64,000 bases of DNA from JAJDYQ01 sp965214035 (GTDB taxonomy: Bacteria; Pseudomonadota; Gammaproteobacteria; JAJDYQ01), in contig OZ243932.1 in assembly GCA_965214035.1 (NCBI GenBank), positions 620,001 through 684,000 of the forward strand. Reading direction: 5' to 3'. The first letter of the stretch is position 1, and every line of letters begins with the position of its first letter. The position numbers and the translations under genes are program-made. Below are positions 8,859-17,462 of the stretch, one piece after another. The notes below the pieces were generated by a model. The model saw only the letters and a list, made by a program, of their open reading frames with translations. It searched no databases and had not been told where the DNA came from.

Positions 8859-10058
8859 ATGGATCACTCAACCTATGCCGATATTGAACTGAAAATTGTC
8901 TGGGCCAGTGAACAGGCCAGACATACGGAGCGTCACTATTATCAGTCCATCAATTTCTGGCGTGACTTCTTTCCCGGCACACTGGGAGGCAGGTTGATCG
9001 ATGTCCCTGATGGGGAATGGGTCACAGAATCCATGCCGGCCAACGATCTGATACCGGTGTACAGCGATTCCAATATTGTGACTCTGCTGAAAGGTGCGAT
9101 CCAGCCGATTGGAAAGACAAAGATTCGCATCGCACCTCAGCGGGGACGTTTTTATCCGCGCCGCATTATTGCCGGTCATGCCGGGATTACTGCCGAAGAA
9201 TTCCTGCCGCTCCGCGTTCTCAGTGTCGATGAAAAAGACTTGCAGGTCGATCTGAATCATCCCCTTGCGAAGCATGAGATTGAAGTCAGCCTGCGGGTTG
9301 ATGGCAGCCGTTATGCCGGCAAGGAAGAGCGCGGTGGGCGTTGTAATGATGTTATCTATGAGGCACTTATCAGTGGCATCGGTATTCAGAAACCCCTGCC
9401 TCAGGGTGCCGACTTTTACAGGCAAGAAGGGTTTTATCGTGTTGATGAAGCAGACGATGAGGTTTTTTACAGGCAGGACCGTCTCATCAATCATATCGAC
9501 CATGAATGTTCGCGCCAGATCGCTCAAATTTATGCACGGCATATAGAGCCCGGCATGAAAGTGCTTGATTTAATGAGCGGTTACGAATCCCATTTGCCTG
9601 ATGTCGATGATGTGGATGTTACCGGCTTGGGCATGAATGCCAGAGAGATGGAGGCCAATCCGGGGATCAACCGGTCCGTTGTTCACGATCTGAACAGGCA
9701 AACCACACTGCCTTTTGCAGCCGACCGGTTTGACATCACATTATGTAGTCTTTCCATTGAATATCTCATCAAGCCATTGGAAGTGATGGAGGAAGTTGTC
9801 CGTGTGACTAGACCGGGAGGCAGGATACTCGTGAGTTTTTCGGATCGCTGGTTTCCGCCCAAAGCTATCATGATCTGGCCTGAACTGCATCCATTTGAGA
9901 GGCTGGGCATGGTGTTGGACTATTTCCTCAGAACAAAGGGGTTGAGGCAGTTCGAAACGGAAACGATCCGCGGATTATTGCGCCCTCAGGATGATCAATA
10001 TGCCGACAGGATGCTGTATTCCGATCCGGTGTTTGTTATATCGGCTGTCGTGAATTAG
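8859..10058 (+). CDS. FKBP/SlyD-like domain fused to a SAM-dependent methyltransferase
   Basis: About 399 residues from the chosen ATG. An in-frame ATG 81 nt upstream adds an unnatural extension and is less likely. The N-terminal half contains a SlyD/FKBP-like stretch: 'FYPRRIIAGHAGIT' and then V-D-L-N-H-P-L-A-K-H-E-I-E-V, where the N-H-P-L-A element is diagnostic of FKBP-type prolyl isomerases. The C-terminal half is a class I methyltransferase: motif I VLDLMSGYESHLP, then DLNRQTTLPFAADRFDITLCSLSIEYL and VVRVTRPGGRILVSFSDRWFPPKA, as in UbiE-like enzymes. It is cytosolic. Motif I has SGYESH rather than the usual GCGTG, so SAM binding may be altered. The substrate is unknown. It converges with the tusE-like gene. 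Confidence 0.75.
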   Translation: MDHSTYADIELKIVWASEQARHTERHYYQSINFWRDFFPGTLGGRLIDVPDGEWVTESMPANDLIPVYSDSNIVTLLKGAIQPIGKTKIRIAPQRGRFYPRRIIAGHAGITAEEFLPLRVLSVDEKDLQVDLNHPLAKHEIEVSLRVDGSRYAGKEERGGRCNDVIYEALISGIGIQKPLPQGADFYRQEGFYRVDEADDEVFYRQDRLINHIDHECSRQIAQIYARHIEPGMKVLDLMSGYESHLPDVDDVDVTGLGMNAREMEANPGINRSVVHDLNRQTTLPFAADRFDITLCSLSIEYLIKPLEVMEEVVRVTRPGGRILVSFSDRWFPPKAIMIWPELHPFERLGMVLDYFLRTKGLRQFETETIRGLLRPQDDQYADRMLYSDPVFVISAVVN

Positions 10059-10109
10059 CACGCCCTTTTTTCCCGGCAAGAAGGCCGGAAATGGGAGGTA
10101 TCAAAAGCT

Positions 10110-10409
10110 CTATACACAGCCCGTTGGTTTGGGCAGACCGCCGTACTTGGTGATCGGTTTCATTGGGCCGGTCATCCATTGCTTGAACAGAATCTTTTGA
10201 TCGGTGCCGACATGCTTCGCAAACTTACGGATGGCAGGCACGGTGCCCTGATCTTCGTAATATTCACGCGCCTGCATGATTTGCTCCCACTGCTCGTCGT
10301 TGATTTCGACACCATCTGCCTGGGCCATGGCGCGGCCGATTTCAGGCGTCCATTCATTCATATCTTCAAGATAGCCGTCACTATCTCTGCTGGGAACTTG
10401 TACATTCAT
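10110..10409 (-). CDS. tusE: TusE/DsrC-family sulfur carrier protein
   Basis: A 99-residue cytosolic protein of the TusE/DsrC/RspA family. The N-terminal part D-S-D-G-Y-L-E-D-M-N-E-W, the middle REYYEDQGTVPAIRKFAKHVG and the C-terminus GLPKPTGCV are all family hallmarks. The penultimate Cys carries the persulfide. True DsrC has a second Cys about ten residues upstream. Here that position is Thr in the run GPMKPITKYGG, so this is a single-Cys TusE-type carrier and not a DsrC that cycles as a trisulfide. TusE passes sulfur from TusBCD to MnmA for tRNA 2-thiouridine. No tusBCD is visible nearby. AGGAGA precedes the ATG. Confidence 0.85.
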   Translation of the reverse strand: MNVQVPSRDSDGYLEDMNEWTPEIGRAMAQADGVEINDEQWEQIMQAREYYEDQGTVPAIRKFAKHVGTDQKILFKQWMTGPMKPITKYGGLPKPTGCV

Positions 10410-10562
10410 CGTATTTCTCCTGATTTGTCATGTGATTTTCTGGATGATTTATCCAGTGGTTACCTTGGTTGATAGCTGGTGCTGGATAGCCTGATTTCAA
10501 GGTGTTGGTTGTCGTCTGCGGGTACATCAATGCTCCGGCACATTGTATGGTGATGTGATAAA

Positions 10563-10638
10563 TGGTGCCGATGGAGAGACTTGAACTCCCAACCTACTGA
10601 TTACAAATCAGTTGCACTACCAATTGTGCTACATCGGC
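10563..10638 (-). tRNA. tRNA-Thr (TGT)
   Basis: A 76-nt minus-strand cloverleaf. The acceptor GCCGATG pairs with CATCGGC, with discriminator A and an encoded CCA. The anticodon loop TTTGTAA carries TGT, and the T-loop is TTCAAGT. It lies between the SPOR gene and tusE. The location downstream of birA/coaX recalls the birA-coaA-thrU tRNA cluster of enterics. Confidence 0.96.
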
Positions 10639-10661
10639 ATTACCCGGCCTGGGGGCACATT

Positions 10662-11345
10662 CTACGGCAGAGCCTGACCGTCGGCAACGGTTGTCTCGCA
10701 GGCCCGGGAGTAAATCTGTGAACCGGGCAGCTCGCTGTTATCGAAGCCCTTGCCGTTATCAGATTCGACATAATCCAGCCAGTACACCGGGTTTTGTCGG
10801 AAACGCCCTTCCAGCCGGGCATTATAGCCCAGGTTTTTGATCTGCCGGTGGCGTTTCTCAGCATTTGCTCTGTCTTTAAATACACCCAGCGCAATTCCGT
10901 ATGCGTAGTCCGAGGGTGGTTTTATGACATAGTAATGCTTATCGCCGAGCGCCTTGAATTCTTGTGCCTTTTCCTGTGCTGCGCCCAGTGTTGCAAATGG
11001 CGGCAGATAGACCCAGTAGCCAATCTGTTCCTTTTTCTCGCTGGCGCGTTTTGTGAATGGATACCCCGAGAGCAGCAGCTTTTCACTGGCTTCCAGTATG
11101 GATTCCTGATTCATAAAAGGGCCAAGCGTAAAACATGTCCTAGGGTCGCTTTTGGCAGCTACCTGATCGGTGGGGGCATTGATATTTTCCGAACTAAAAT
11201 CACGATCACTTTCGCTGAGGAGCACCAGTTTTGGTGCATTGTCGCCGGGGGCTGCCGGTGCCGCATTCACAGATTGCTGGTTGGTGGTGAACCAGTAATA
11301 AATAAGCCCGTTGACCAGTACAAGAAATAAAAACAGTAATCGCAT
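10662..11345 (-). CDS. SPOR-domain membrane protein
   Basis: 227 residues. An N-terminal membrane anchor (residues about 2-20, LLFLFLVLVNGLIYYWF) is followed by a Pro/Ala/Ser/Asp-rich periplasmic linker. A SPOR domain covers residues about 70-175 (CFTLGPFMNQESILEASEKL, then YWVYLPPF and YGIALGVFKDRANAEKRHRQ). SPOR domains bind denuded septal peptidoglycan glycans, so a role in the cell envelope or division is likely. The ATG overlaps the coaX stop by 1 nt (TAATG), indicating translational coupling. This SPOR gene next to coaX and birA is a common gammaproteobacterial arrangement. Confidence 0.87.
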   Translation of the reverse strand: MRLLFLFLVLVNGLIYYWFTTNQQSVNAAPAAPGDNAPKLVLLSESDRDFSSENINAPTDQVAAKSDPRTCFTLGPFMNQESILEASEKLLLSGYPFTKRASEKKEQIGYWVYLPPFATLGAAQEKAQEFKALGDKHYYVIKPPSDYAYGIALGVFKDRANAEKRHRQIKNLGYNARLEGRFRQNPVYWLDYVESDNGKGFDNSELPGSQIYSRACETTVADGQALP

Positions 11346-12100
11346 TAATCCAAAAACCCTTCCTCAGCAGCCAGTATTCCCTGAAATATTAACATCGGTT
11401 CATAGTTTGATTCACAGCTCAGCAGCGGCTGGATCAGATCGGCGTCTCCACCGCTGATAAGTAGTGGCAGGTTAATATCCAGTTCGATGGCGACATCCTG
11501 CCTGACCCTGTCTATCAGGGCAACCAGCGCATACAGGGTTCCGGCTTCAATAGCATTGCCGGTATCGGCCGCCAGTAAACCGGTACTGCTGTCATTCTTA
11601 TCCAGATCACCGATATGGATGCCGCCGGTTTCGTCGCCCAGAGCATCCTGCATAAGCTCCATACCCGGCACGATCATGCCTCCAAGGTGTCTCCCTTCAT
11701 CATTCAGGACATCAATGGTGACCGCTGTCCCGCAATCGACGATACAGACAGCATCCTGCTGAATAGCCCATGCGCCCAGCAATGCCATCCAGCGGTCTAC
11801 ACCGAGTTGTTCAGGGTTTTGATAGGCATTTTGAACAGCACCACACTGTCCGGTGCTGCGTAGAAATTTTGGTGTCAACTGCCAGCCTGAAAATATCTGG
11901 CGGAAATTTTCTGCCAATTCTTCGCCGCCGACATTACAGATCAGAATATCATCGGCGGCCGGGCCATCAACCTGAAACAGATTTGCGCCGCTGCTTTCCA
12001 GGTCCTCATATTCGGCACTTTCAGGTTCCAGGGGCAGGTCCTCGCCGTCATACCAACACCATTTAACGCGCGTATTGCCTGCATCAATTAGTAGTTTCAT
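11345..12100 (-). CDS. coaX: Type III pantothenate kinase
   Basis: A 251-residue cytosolic kinase for the first step of coenzyme A synthesis (pantothenate to 4'-phosphopantothenate). Visible motifs are the N-terminal phosphate loop LLIDAGNTRVKW, the substrate-site segment QLGVDRWMALLGA and the second acidic phosphate loop VCIVDCGTAVTIDVL, then GGMIVPG. Length is normal for CoaX. The gene start lies within the 3' end of birA (17-nt overlap) and its stop overlaps the SPOR gene start, so the three form one operon. Type III enzymes are not inhibited by CoA. Confidence 0.95.
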   Translation of the reverse strand: MKLLIDAGNTRVKWCWYDGEDLPLEPESAEYEDLESSGANLFQVDGPAADDILICNVGGEELAENFRQIFSGWQLTPKFLRSTGQCGAVQNAYQNPEQLGVDRWMALLGAWAIQQDAVCIVDCGTAVTIDVLNDEGRHLGGMIVPGMELMQDALGDETGGIHIGDLDKNDSSTGLLAADTGNAIEAGTLYALVALIDRVRQDVAIELDINLPLLISGGDADLIQPLLSCESNYEPMLIFQGILAAEEGFLD

Positions 12101-13127
12101 TATTAATTCTCATGGAAACGTCGCCCGAAGCAAATTCTTCAATTTTATGACGGGTCTTTATTCGTAACATGCCCCGCTCATTGACCCCGCAGGCGATGCC
12201 CTCAATCAACCGAACCGGGGTGGTCAGTCTGACATGCTGGTTAAGTGACATATCAAGCGGCTCCCATTGTTGCACGAAGCCTGAAAAGCCATGGTCTGCG
12301 AAATTTTCGCACCCGCTAATCAGGGCATTTATGGTGGCGACCGCGATGATATTTCGATCTTTTTCAGCATCCTTGTCATCGTGTATATCCGCGACCGGCT
12401 GATCAATTGCCGACCGTAATTTTTCCGGCATACCAATGTTGAGGCCAATACCGATAACCACATCAGTAGGGCCTTGTGTTTCGGCCGACATATCAATCAA
12501 TATACCGCCCAGCTTACCTTTTGGCGTATGCAAATCATTCGGCCATTTTATTTTCACGTCTCTGACTTTGAACTGATCCAAGGCATTTACAAGAGAAATG
12601 GCCACTGCCAGACTTAAGCCGCCCAGCTCGCATGGTGCATAGTCAAAGCGCCAGTAAAGGGAGCAATAAAGATTGGTTCCATAAGGAGACTGCCATGTTC
12701 GCCCTTTCGTTCCCCGTCCTGCTGTTTGTCGTTCGGCAATGCAGACATGCGGTCCGGTAACTTCAGTACCCAGTTGCTGTATCAGCCAACTGTTTGTAGA
12801 AGATACCTGCTGATACAGTGTCAGGCCAACAGGGCTTGAAAGATATTGACCGATGGTCTGTTGGTTCAGCAAGTTGATCCCTCGCCGGATCCAATAGCCT
12901 TTGCCGTGAATGGCATCAATCATTACCCCGCTGCCGCGTAATGATTCGATATGCTTCCATACTGCTGCCCTCGAAATGCCACAAATCTCTGCAAGCCGAC
13001 TTCCGGGAATAATGTTCCCCGATGCCAACTGAGTCAATATCCTGTTTTTGGTATCTGGCATATAGGTCGATGAATATTTATCTATCATAAGGGAAAGCCC
13101 GATTAAGTCAGGCATCCGGATAGCCAT
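12084..13127 (-). CDS. birA: Biotin operon repressor / biotin-[acetyl-CoA-carboxylase] ligase
   Basis: A bifunctional protein, 347 residues from the first ATG. An N-terminal winged helix-turn-helix (about 28-80, RLAEICGISRAAVWKHIESL) is followed by the ligase domain. The biotin/ATP loop is GRGTKGR at 137-143, then KWPNDL at 194-199 and KLGGILID. It activates biotin as biotinyl-AMP, transfers it to AccB and, with the HTH, can repress bio genes. AGGGTG precedes the ATG at 13127. Met23 (13061) would give an N-terminus closer to E. coli BirA, so the start is uncertain. Cotranscribed with coaX. Confidence 0.93.
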   Translation of the reverse strand: MAIRMPDLIGLSLMIDKYSSTYMPDTKNRILTQLASGNIIPGSRLAEICGISRAAVWKHIESLRGSGVMIDAIHGKGYWIRRGINLLNQQTIGQYLSSPVGLTLYQQVSSTNSWLIQQLGTEVTGPHVCIAERQTAGRGTKGRTWQSPYGTNLYCSLYWRFDYAPCELGGLSLAVAISLVNALDQFKVRDVKIKWPNDLHTPKGKLGGILIDMSAETQGPTDVVIGIGLNIGMPEKLRSAIDQPVADIHDDKDAEKDRNIIAVATINALISGCENFADHGFSGFVQQWEPLDMSLNQHVRLTTPVRLIEGIACGVNERGMLRIKTRHKIEEFASGDVSMRINNETTN

Positions 13128-13250
13128 GGCACCCTGCTATACTGCCATCACGATTGATGGGGTCAGGCATGATCTGTACTCTGATTTTCGATATCCAGGC
13201 CTGCAATGGCAGTACAGATCGAATAACACCCCCGCGAGATGGATGGCCGG

Positions 13251-15581
13251 TTATTCCGAATTCAGAAAATCATTGATAGTGTGCGTGGATACTGCGTAGG
13301 TTCTCCCGGTTTTTTTACCGGAAAAGCTCTTTATCCCCAGTATTCGGTAGTCCATATCGGTTACCAGCGAACCGATATTTTTGCCATCCTCCGGCAAATC
13401 TACCTGCAGAATCTCCCCTCTATGGATAACATTGACCGCCGAGAACCAGGTAAAATTTTTCGCAACGCGCGTTATCACTGCATCATCTGTAGCCCATATC
13501 TGACCATCTTTTTGACCGAATACACGAACTTTGGTGCCGGCATCGGGCAATGCCAGCTCCGCCATTTGAATCGGTTGGATGCCGGTAGGTGGATCTACCA
13601 GTTCAAGCAGAGCCAGATCTCTGAATTTATTGTGCTTGATTACACGCGCCTTATAACTGCGAGGTGTGCCGGATATTGCCATAAATTCAATGTCGATATC
13701 GCTGACGCCCTCAATAACATGCCAATTGGTCAGTATATTTCCCTGTCTATTCAGTATAAAGCCTGCGGCCTGATCGTCATTATCCGTTCGGATGGAAACG
13801 ATCGCCGAAGCAACACGGGCATACAGATTTCTGAGTTGTTCCTCACCACGGCTGTTGCCGGCAACCGCTTCCCTTTGAGGTGCAGGAACTGAAAGGGATT
13901 TGATTTCGGGACTGCTCTTTGACTGGAGAACAACAACCGGCTCACGTGGCTTGACCGAAGTAATGGCGGCCTCTTCGACCTCGGATAGTATCGTCTCCCC
14001 GACATCACCAGCCTCGGATTCGTCTGCGGACACAGTTTGACTGTTATCCTCCAGAATTTCTGGGGCACTGTCCGAGAGTTCGGCCGGTATCGTTTGGGAG
14101 TCGTTCTCGGAGGGTTCCCTGTCGGCCACAACTTCCTGCGTATCCGCTGTTTCTTCAGCCTGTATCTGTTCAGCTCTTAGCTGTTTCTCCAATATACTGC
14201 GCTCTGCTTCCAGTCTGTCGGCTTCTGCACTGGCTGCTGCTTGAGCAAGTCGTTGTTCCTCCAGACGATGTGCTTCTTCAGCGGCCTGTAATTCTGCGAT
14301 GCGTTGATCTTCTCGTTGCTGTCGTTCCTTTTCAAGTTTTGCTTTTTCGATGGTTCTGCGTTCTTGTTCGAGTCTGGATGCTTCTTCGGCGGCTATTTGA
14401 GCAAGTCGTTGCTCTTCCAGGCGACGCGCTTCTTCGGCGGCCTGTAGTGCTGCGATGCGTTGAGCTTCCTGTTGCCGGTGTTCCTTTTCGAGTTTTGCTT
14501 TTTCGGTGGTTCTGCGTTCTTGTTCGAGCCTGAAGGCTTCTTCGGCGGCTATTTGAGCGAGTCGTTGCTCTTCCAGACGACGTGCTTCTTCGTTGGCTCT
14601 GCGTTCTTGTTCGAGTCTGGATGCTTCTTCGGCGGCTATTTGGGCAAGTCGTTGCTCTTTCAGGCGACGTGCTTCTTCGGCGGCCTGTAGTGCTGCGATG
14701 CGTTGAGTATCTTGAGGCCTTACTATTGGCACCTCGGCCGCTACAGATTGGGTGTCAACAGTATCATCCTGCGTATTGTTAAAAACTGTTTCGGTTCTGT
14801 CTGGGGCGGCCTGATTTTTTCTATCCGTTGATTGAGAAGCAGTGACCATTCGGAGTGACGAACCGTCTGGTGCTCCTGAAGGCTGGCGCAATAATGAGCG
14901 TACTTCGCGGGCGCGGCGCCTGACCTCTGCCGGAATGGAGTTGTCTGCAGAGCGGCGGCGTACTTCTTGCTCCGCCTCTCTGATTTGAAGTTCTGACCAT
15001 GGATTGATCGAGTAGGACTGCGCAATATCCTGTACCAGTCCGCTGGTGACATTATCTTTCAATACCTCAGTCTCCGTGCCTGTATTAACGATCTCCATTT
15101 TATCGACCTGTTTGAACTGGTCTTGCAGGAAGCGATGTATTTCTTCAGGTATATTCCCGATCTGCTGAGCCTGACTGAGCACCGCAGGCAGATTTTTCAG
15201 ATTCTGCTCATCAGTAATGACATACATGAGCTCCCGTCCGCCGTTACTGTCAAGTGCAAAATAATTATCGCTGCCCGGCACATATTGCTTCACGCCGGCG
15301 GCAATCTTCCCCGGTTGTTCTCCGGGAGGGAATATTTGTGCTATTTCTCCGTTTCTGGATACATACACGACTGAATAATATATCGGCGTATCGGCGGAAA
15401 GAATAATTTGAAATCTGTCGCCGGGACGTAATACATCGCCATCCAACACCTTAAAGTTACGTACAGATCCGTCAGTACGTTGATATGAACCACGAGCCTC
15501 TACGCCTGTTGCATGAGCATTAACTGGAGACAGGAATAAAAAAACAGTACCCAAGGCTGAAATCAGTAAGCGCATGATCAT
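13251..15581 (-). CDS. Exported DUF4384 / coiled-coil / degenerate trypsin-like protein
   Basis: 776 residues. A signal peptide (1-25, ending NAHA) is followed by a DUF4384-like domain (about 30-120, RPGDRFQIILSADTPIYYSV and GEIAQIFPPGE). Next comes a long Glu/Ala/Arg coiled coil (about 290-480) built from repeats of AAEEARRLEEQRLAQIAAEE, and then an acidic Ser/Glu linker. The C-terminal domain (about 575-776) has the HtrA/S1C trypsin fold: catalytic-type His621 in TNWHVIEG and Asp655 in FRDLALLE. The nucleophile position reads GKNIGSL where GNSGGP is expected, so Ser is replaced by Asn735. It therefore looks catalytically dead and may be a periplasmic binding or scaffold protein. It is followed by birA on the same strand with about 120 nt between. 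Confidence 0.8.
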   Translation of the reverse strand: MIMRLLISALGTVFLFLSPVNAHATGVEARGSYQRTDGSVRNFKVLDGDVLRPGDRFQIILSADTPIYYSVVYVSRNGEIAQIFPPGEQPGKIAAGVKQYVPGSDNYFALDSNGGRELMYVITDEQNLKNLPAVLSQAQQIGNIPEEIHRFLQDQFKQVDKMEIVNTGTETEVLKDNVTSGLVQDIAQSYSINPWSELQIREAEQEVRRRSADNSIPAEVRRRAREVRSLLRQPSGAPDGSSLRMVTASQSTDRKNQAAPDRTETVFNNTQDDTVDTQSVAAEVPIVRPQDTQRIAALQAAEEARRLKEQRLAQIAAEEASRLEQERRANEEARRLEEQRLAQIAAEEAFRLEQERRTTEKAKLEKEHRQQEAQRIAALQAAEEARRLEEQRLAQIAAEEASRLEQERRTIEKAKLEKERQQREDQRIAELQAAEEAHRLEEQRLAQAAASAEADRLEAERSILEKQLRAEQIQAEETADTQEVVADREPSENDSQTIPAELSDSAPEILEDNSQTVSADESEAGDVGETILSEVEEAAITSVKPREPVVVLQSKSSPEIKSLSVPAPQREAVAGNSRGEEQLRNLYARVASAIVSIRTDNDDQAAGFILNRQGNILTNWHVIEGVSDIDIEFMAISGTPRSYKARVIKHNKFRDLALLELVDPPTGIQPIQMAELALPDAGTKVRVFGQKDGQIWATDDAVITRVAKNFTWFSAVNVIHRGEILQVDLPEDGKNIGSLVTDMDYRILGIKSFSGKKTGRTYAVSTHTINDFLNSE
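14217..14712 (-). repeat. Internal DNA repeats encoding the Glu/Ala-rich coiled coil
   Basis: The phrase GCAAGTCGTTGCTCTTCC and close variants recur four times (near 14253, 14400, 14558 and 14643), with matching flanks such as CTTCTTCGGCGGC. Near-identical tandem blocks of about 85-160 bp make the coiled-coil length prone to change by recombination. Confidence 0.75.
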
Positions 15582-15777
15582 GTTTTACTCAGTCGTTTTT
15601 CTCGGATTCGGTACAGCACGGTATGGACAGAAAGCGGATTTTATCACCTTTTCAGGGAAATGATCCGCTACCATCCCCCTTGGAAGAGGATACACTGAAA
15701 CGAGCCCCTTGGGGTTGGGCAACCTGAGCAGATTCAGCATCATGGATTAATCAAGTTCTTTATCGATTGGATATTGG

Positions 15778-16149
15778 TTATTGTCGCATAAACAGCCCCG
15801 CACTGACTTCCCTTCCCTCTGATAGCAGAATATTATATGTTCGGCAGGCGGCACCGGTATTCATGGCCTCGAATGCTATCCCGTTGGTATTGAATAGCAT
15901 TACAATGTCCGCTGCCGGAAAAATCTGTCTGGTGCCGGTGCCGAGGATGAATATTTCTGGATTAAGCTCCAGTACGCGCTGAAAATGGCTTTGATTCAGG
16001 TCGCCTGCTGTGCCGACCTCCCAAGTGTATATCCCTGAGCGGTTTACTATGACCGGATGATCAACCATTTTACCATTTATCTTGATTGCCCCTTCTTCGC
16101 AGGACTGGATCCTGTAGTCCGAGTCGGCATTATCGAGAGTAATCTTCAT
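15778..16149 (-). CDS. Mth938-like domain protein (DUF498)
   Basis: A 123-residue cytosolic protein of the Mth938/Xcc1710/NDUFAF3 family. Recognisable parts are Y-R-I-Q-S-C-E-E-G-A-I-K-I-N-G, the central WEVGTAGDLNQSHFQ and LELNPEIFILGTGTRQIFP, and the Ala/Thr-rich end TGAACRTYNILLSEGREV. The family adopts a small alpha/beta fold. In mitochondria NDUFAF3 helps assemble complex I; the bacterial role is unknown. It is divergent from alaC with about 100 nt between. Confidence 0.85.
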   Translation of the reverse strand: MKITLDNADSDYRIQSCEEGAIKINGKMVDHPVIVNRSGIYTWEVGTAGDLNQSHFQRVLELNPEIFILGTGTRQIFPAADIVMLFNTNGIAFEAMNTGAACRTYNILLSEGREVSAGLFMRQ

Positions 16150-16247
16150 TTCTCTTTGACAGTTTTTGATACCGTGGTAACTTGTGCGGTTTTAGGTGCG
16201 CCGGATTGCGGCCTTATTCTAACATCAGATACTGCCGGAACAGGGAA

Positions 16248-17432
16248 GTGAACGAAGAATTTATGCGTATTAGTCGGCTACCGCCCTATGTGCTTGCTGA
16301 AGTAACGGCACTGAAGGCGGAGGCGCGTATGCGTGGTGAGGATATTATTGATTTTGGTATGGGTAATCCTGATCAACCGACTCCCCGGCACATCATCGAT
16401 AAGCTGGTTGAGGTTGCCCAGCGGAGTGATACCCATCGCTATTCGATGTCCAGGGGCATACCACGTCTTCGGCGGGCGATTACCCACTGGTATGGAAGTC
16501 GGTATGATGTGGACCTGGATCCGGAAACTCAGGCCATTGTGACGATTGGTTCCAAGGAAGGGCTTGCTCATTTGGCATTGGCCATGATTTCTCCTGGTGA
16601 TGCTGTGCTGGTGCCGAATCCTGCCTATCCGATTCATCCGTATGGCTTTGTTATTGCGGGTGCCGATATCCGTCATGTGCCGATGAACGATGAAGATGAT
16701 TTCTTTGAGGAGTTACATAAAGCAATAGTGGATACTTGGCCGAAGCCGAAGGTACTTGTTATCAATTTTCCGGGCAATCCGACAGCGCACTGTGTGGATC
16801 TGGATTTTTTCAGGGCACTCGTTGCTGTGGCGAAAGAGCACAATATCTGGGTATTACATGATCTGGCCTATGCCGATATTGTTTTCGATGGTTATAAGGC
16901 ACCTTCGATACTTCAGGTGCCCGGTGCCATAGATGTTGCTGTTGAGTCCTTTTCGTTGTCCAAGAGTTACAATATGCCTGGATGGCGCGTGGGTTTTATG
17001 TGTGGTAACAAGACATTGGTTGGTGCTCTGGCTCGTATCAAGTCTTATCTTGACTATGGCATGTTTACACCCATACAGGTGGCGGCTATTGCAGCTCTGG
17101 AGGGCCCGCAGGATTGTGTAATGGAAATAAGAGACATGTATCAGCGTCGCCGTGATGTACTGTGTCATGGTCTGAGTTCAATCGGTTGGCACGTAACACC
17201 ACCGAAGGCTACCATGTTTGTTTGGGCCAAAATCCCGCAGGCTTATGCAGAGTCAGGTTCTCTGGAATTTTCCAAAAGGGTCCTGAGTCAGGCTAAGGTC
17301 GCAGTTTCTCCCGGTCTGGGCTTCGGTAGCTATGGAGACAAGTATGTGAGATTTGCATTGATTGAAAATGAGCATCGCATACGTCAGGCGATACGAGGGC
17401 TGCGGGATATGTTCAGGGAGGACGGCCTTTAA
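16248..17432 (+). CDS. alaC: Alanine/glutamate-pyruvate aminotransferase (AlaC type)
   Basis: A class I/II PLP aminotransferase of about 394 residues. A GTG start at 16248 gives MNEEFMRISRLPPYV, the usual N-terminus of AlaC-like enzymes; ATG 16263 is the alternative. Signatures are GEDIIDFGMGNPDQPTP, the substrate segment VLVPNPAYPIHPYG, NFPGNPTA, and the PLP lysine K239 in SFSLSKSYNMPGWRVGF. It would make alanine from pyruvate and glutamate, or act on related substrates. The next gene is hom, 30 nt downstream. In many gammaproteobacteria this aminotransferase precedes hom and thrC, so a link to aspartate-family metabolism is plausible. Confidence 0.9.
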   Translation: MNEEFMRISRLPPYVLAEVTALKAEARMRGEDIIDFGMGNPDQPTPRHIIDKLVEVAQRSDTHRYSMSRGIPRLRRAITHWYGSRYDVDLDPETQAIVTIGSKEGLAHLALAMISPGDAVLVPNPAYPIHPYGFVIAGADIRHVPMNDEDDFFEELHKAIVDTWPKPKVLVINFPGNPTAHCVDLDFFRALVAVAKEHNIWVLHDLAYADIVFDGYKAPSILQVPGAIDVAVESFSLSKSYNMPGWRVGFMCGNKTLVGALARIKSYLDYGMFTPIQVAAIAALEGPQDCVMEIRDMYQRRRDVLCHGLSSIGWHVTPPKATMFVWAKIPQAYAESGSLEFSKRVLSQAKVAVSPGLGFGSYGDKYVRFALIENEHRIRQAIRGLRDMFREDGL

Positions 17433-17462
17433 TGGCTGCCTGGTATTGATAAAAGGATAGTT

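Noticed and set aside
10059..10109. A hairpin CCGGC/GCCGG as terminator between the methyltransferase and tusE genes
   Set aside because: The T-run lies on the wrong side of the stem for both strands.
13239..13892. A 217-codon plus-strand frame within the DUF4384 gene
   Set aside because: It is antisense to a well-supported coding region with clear domains and has no recognisable product.
14270..14690. Plus-strand Leu/Phe-rich frames opposite the coiled-coil repeats, resembling membrane proteins
   Set aside because: They are the complement of Glu/Ala/Arg codons and appear repeatedly because the sense repeats do.
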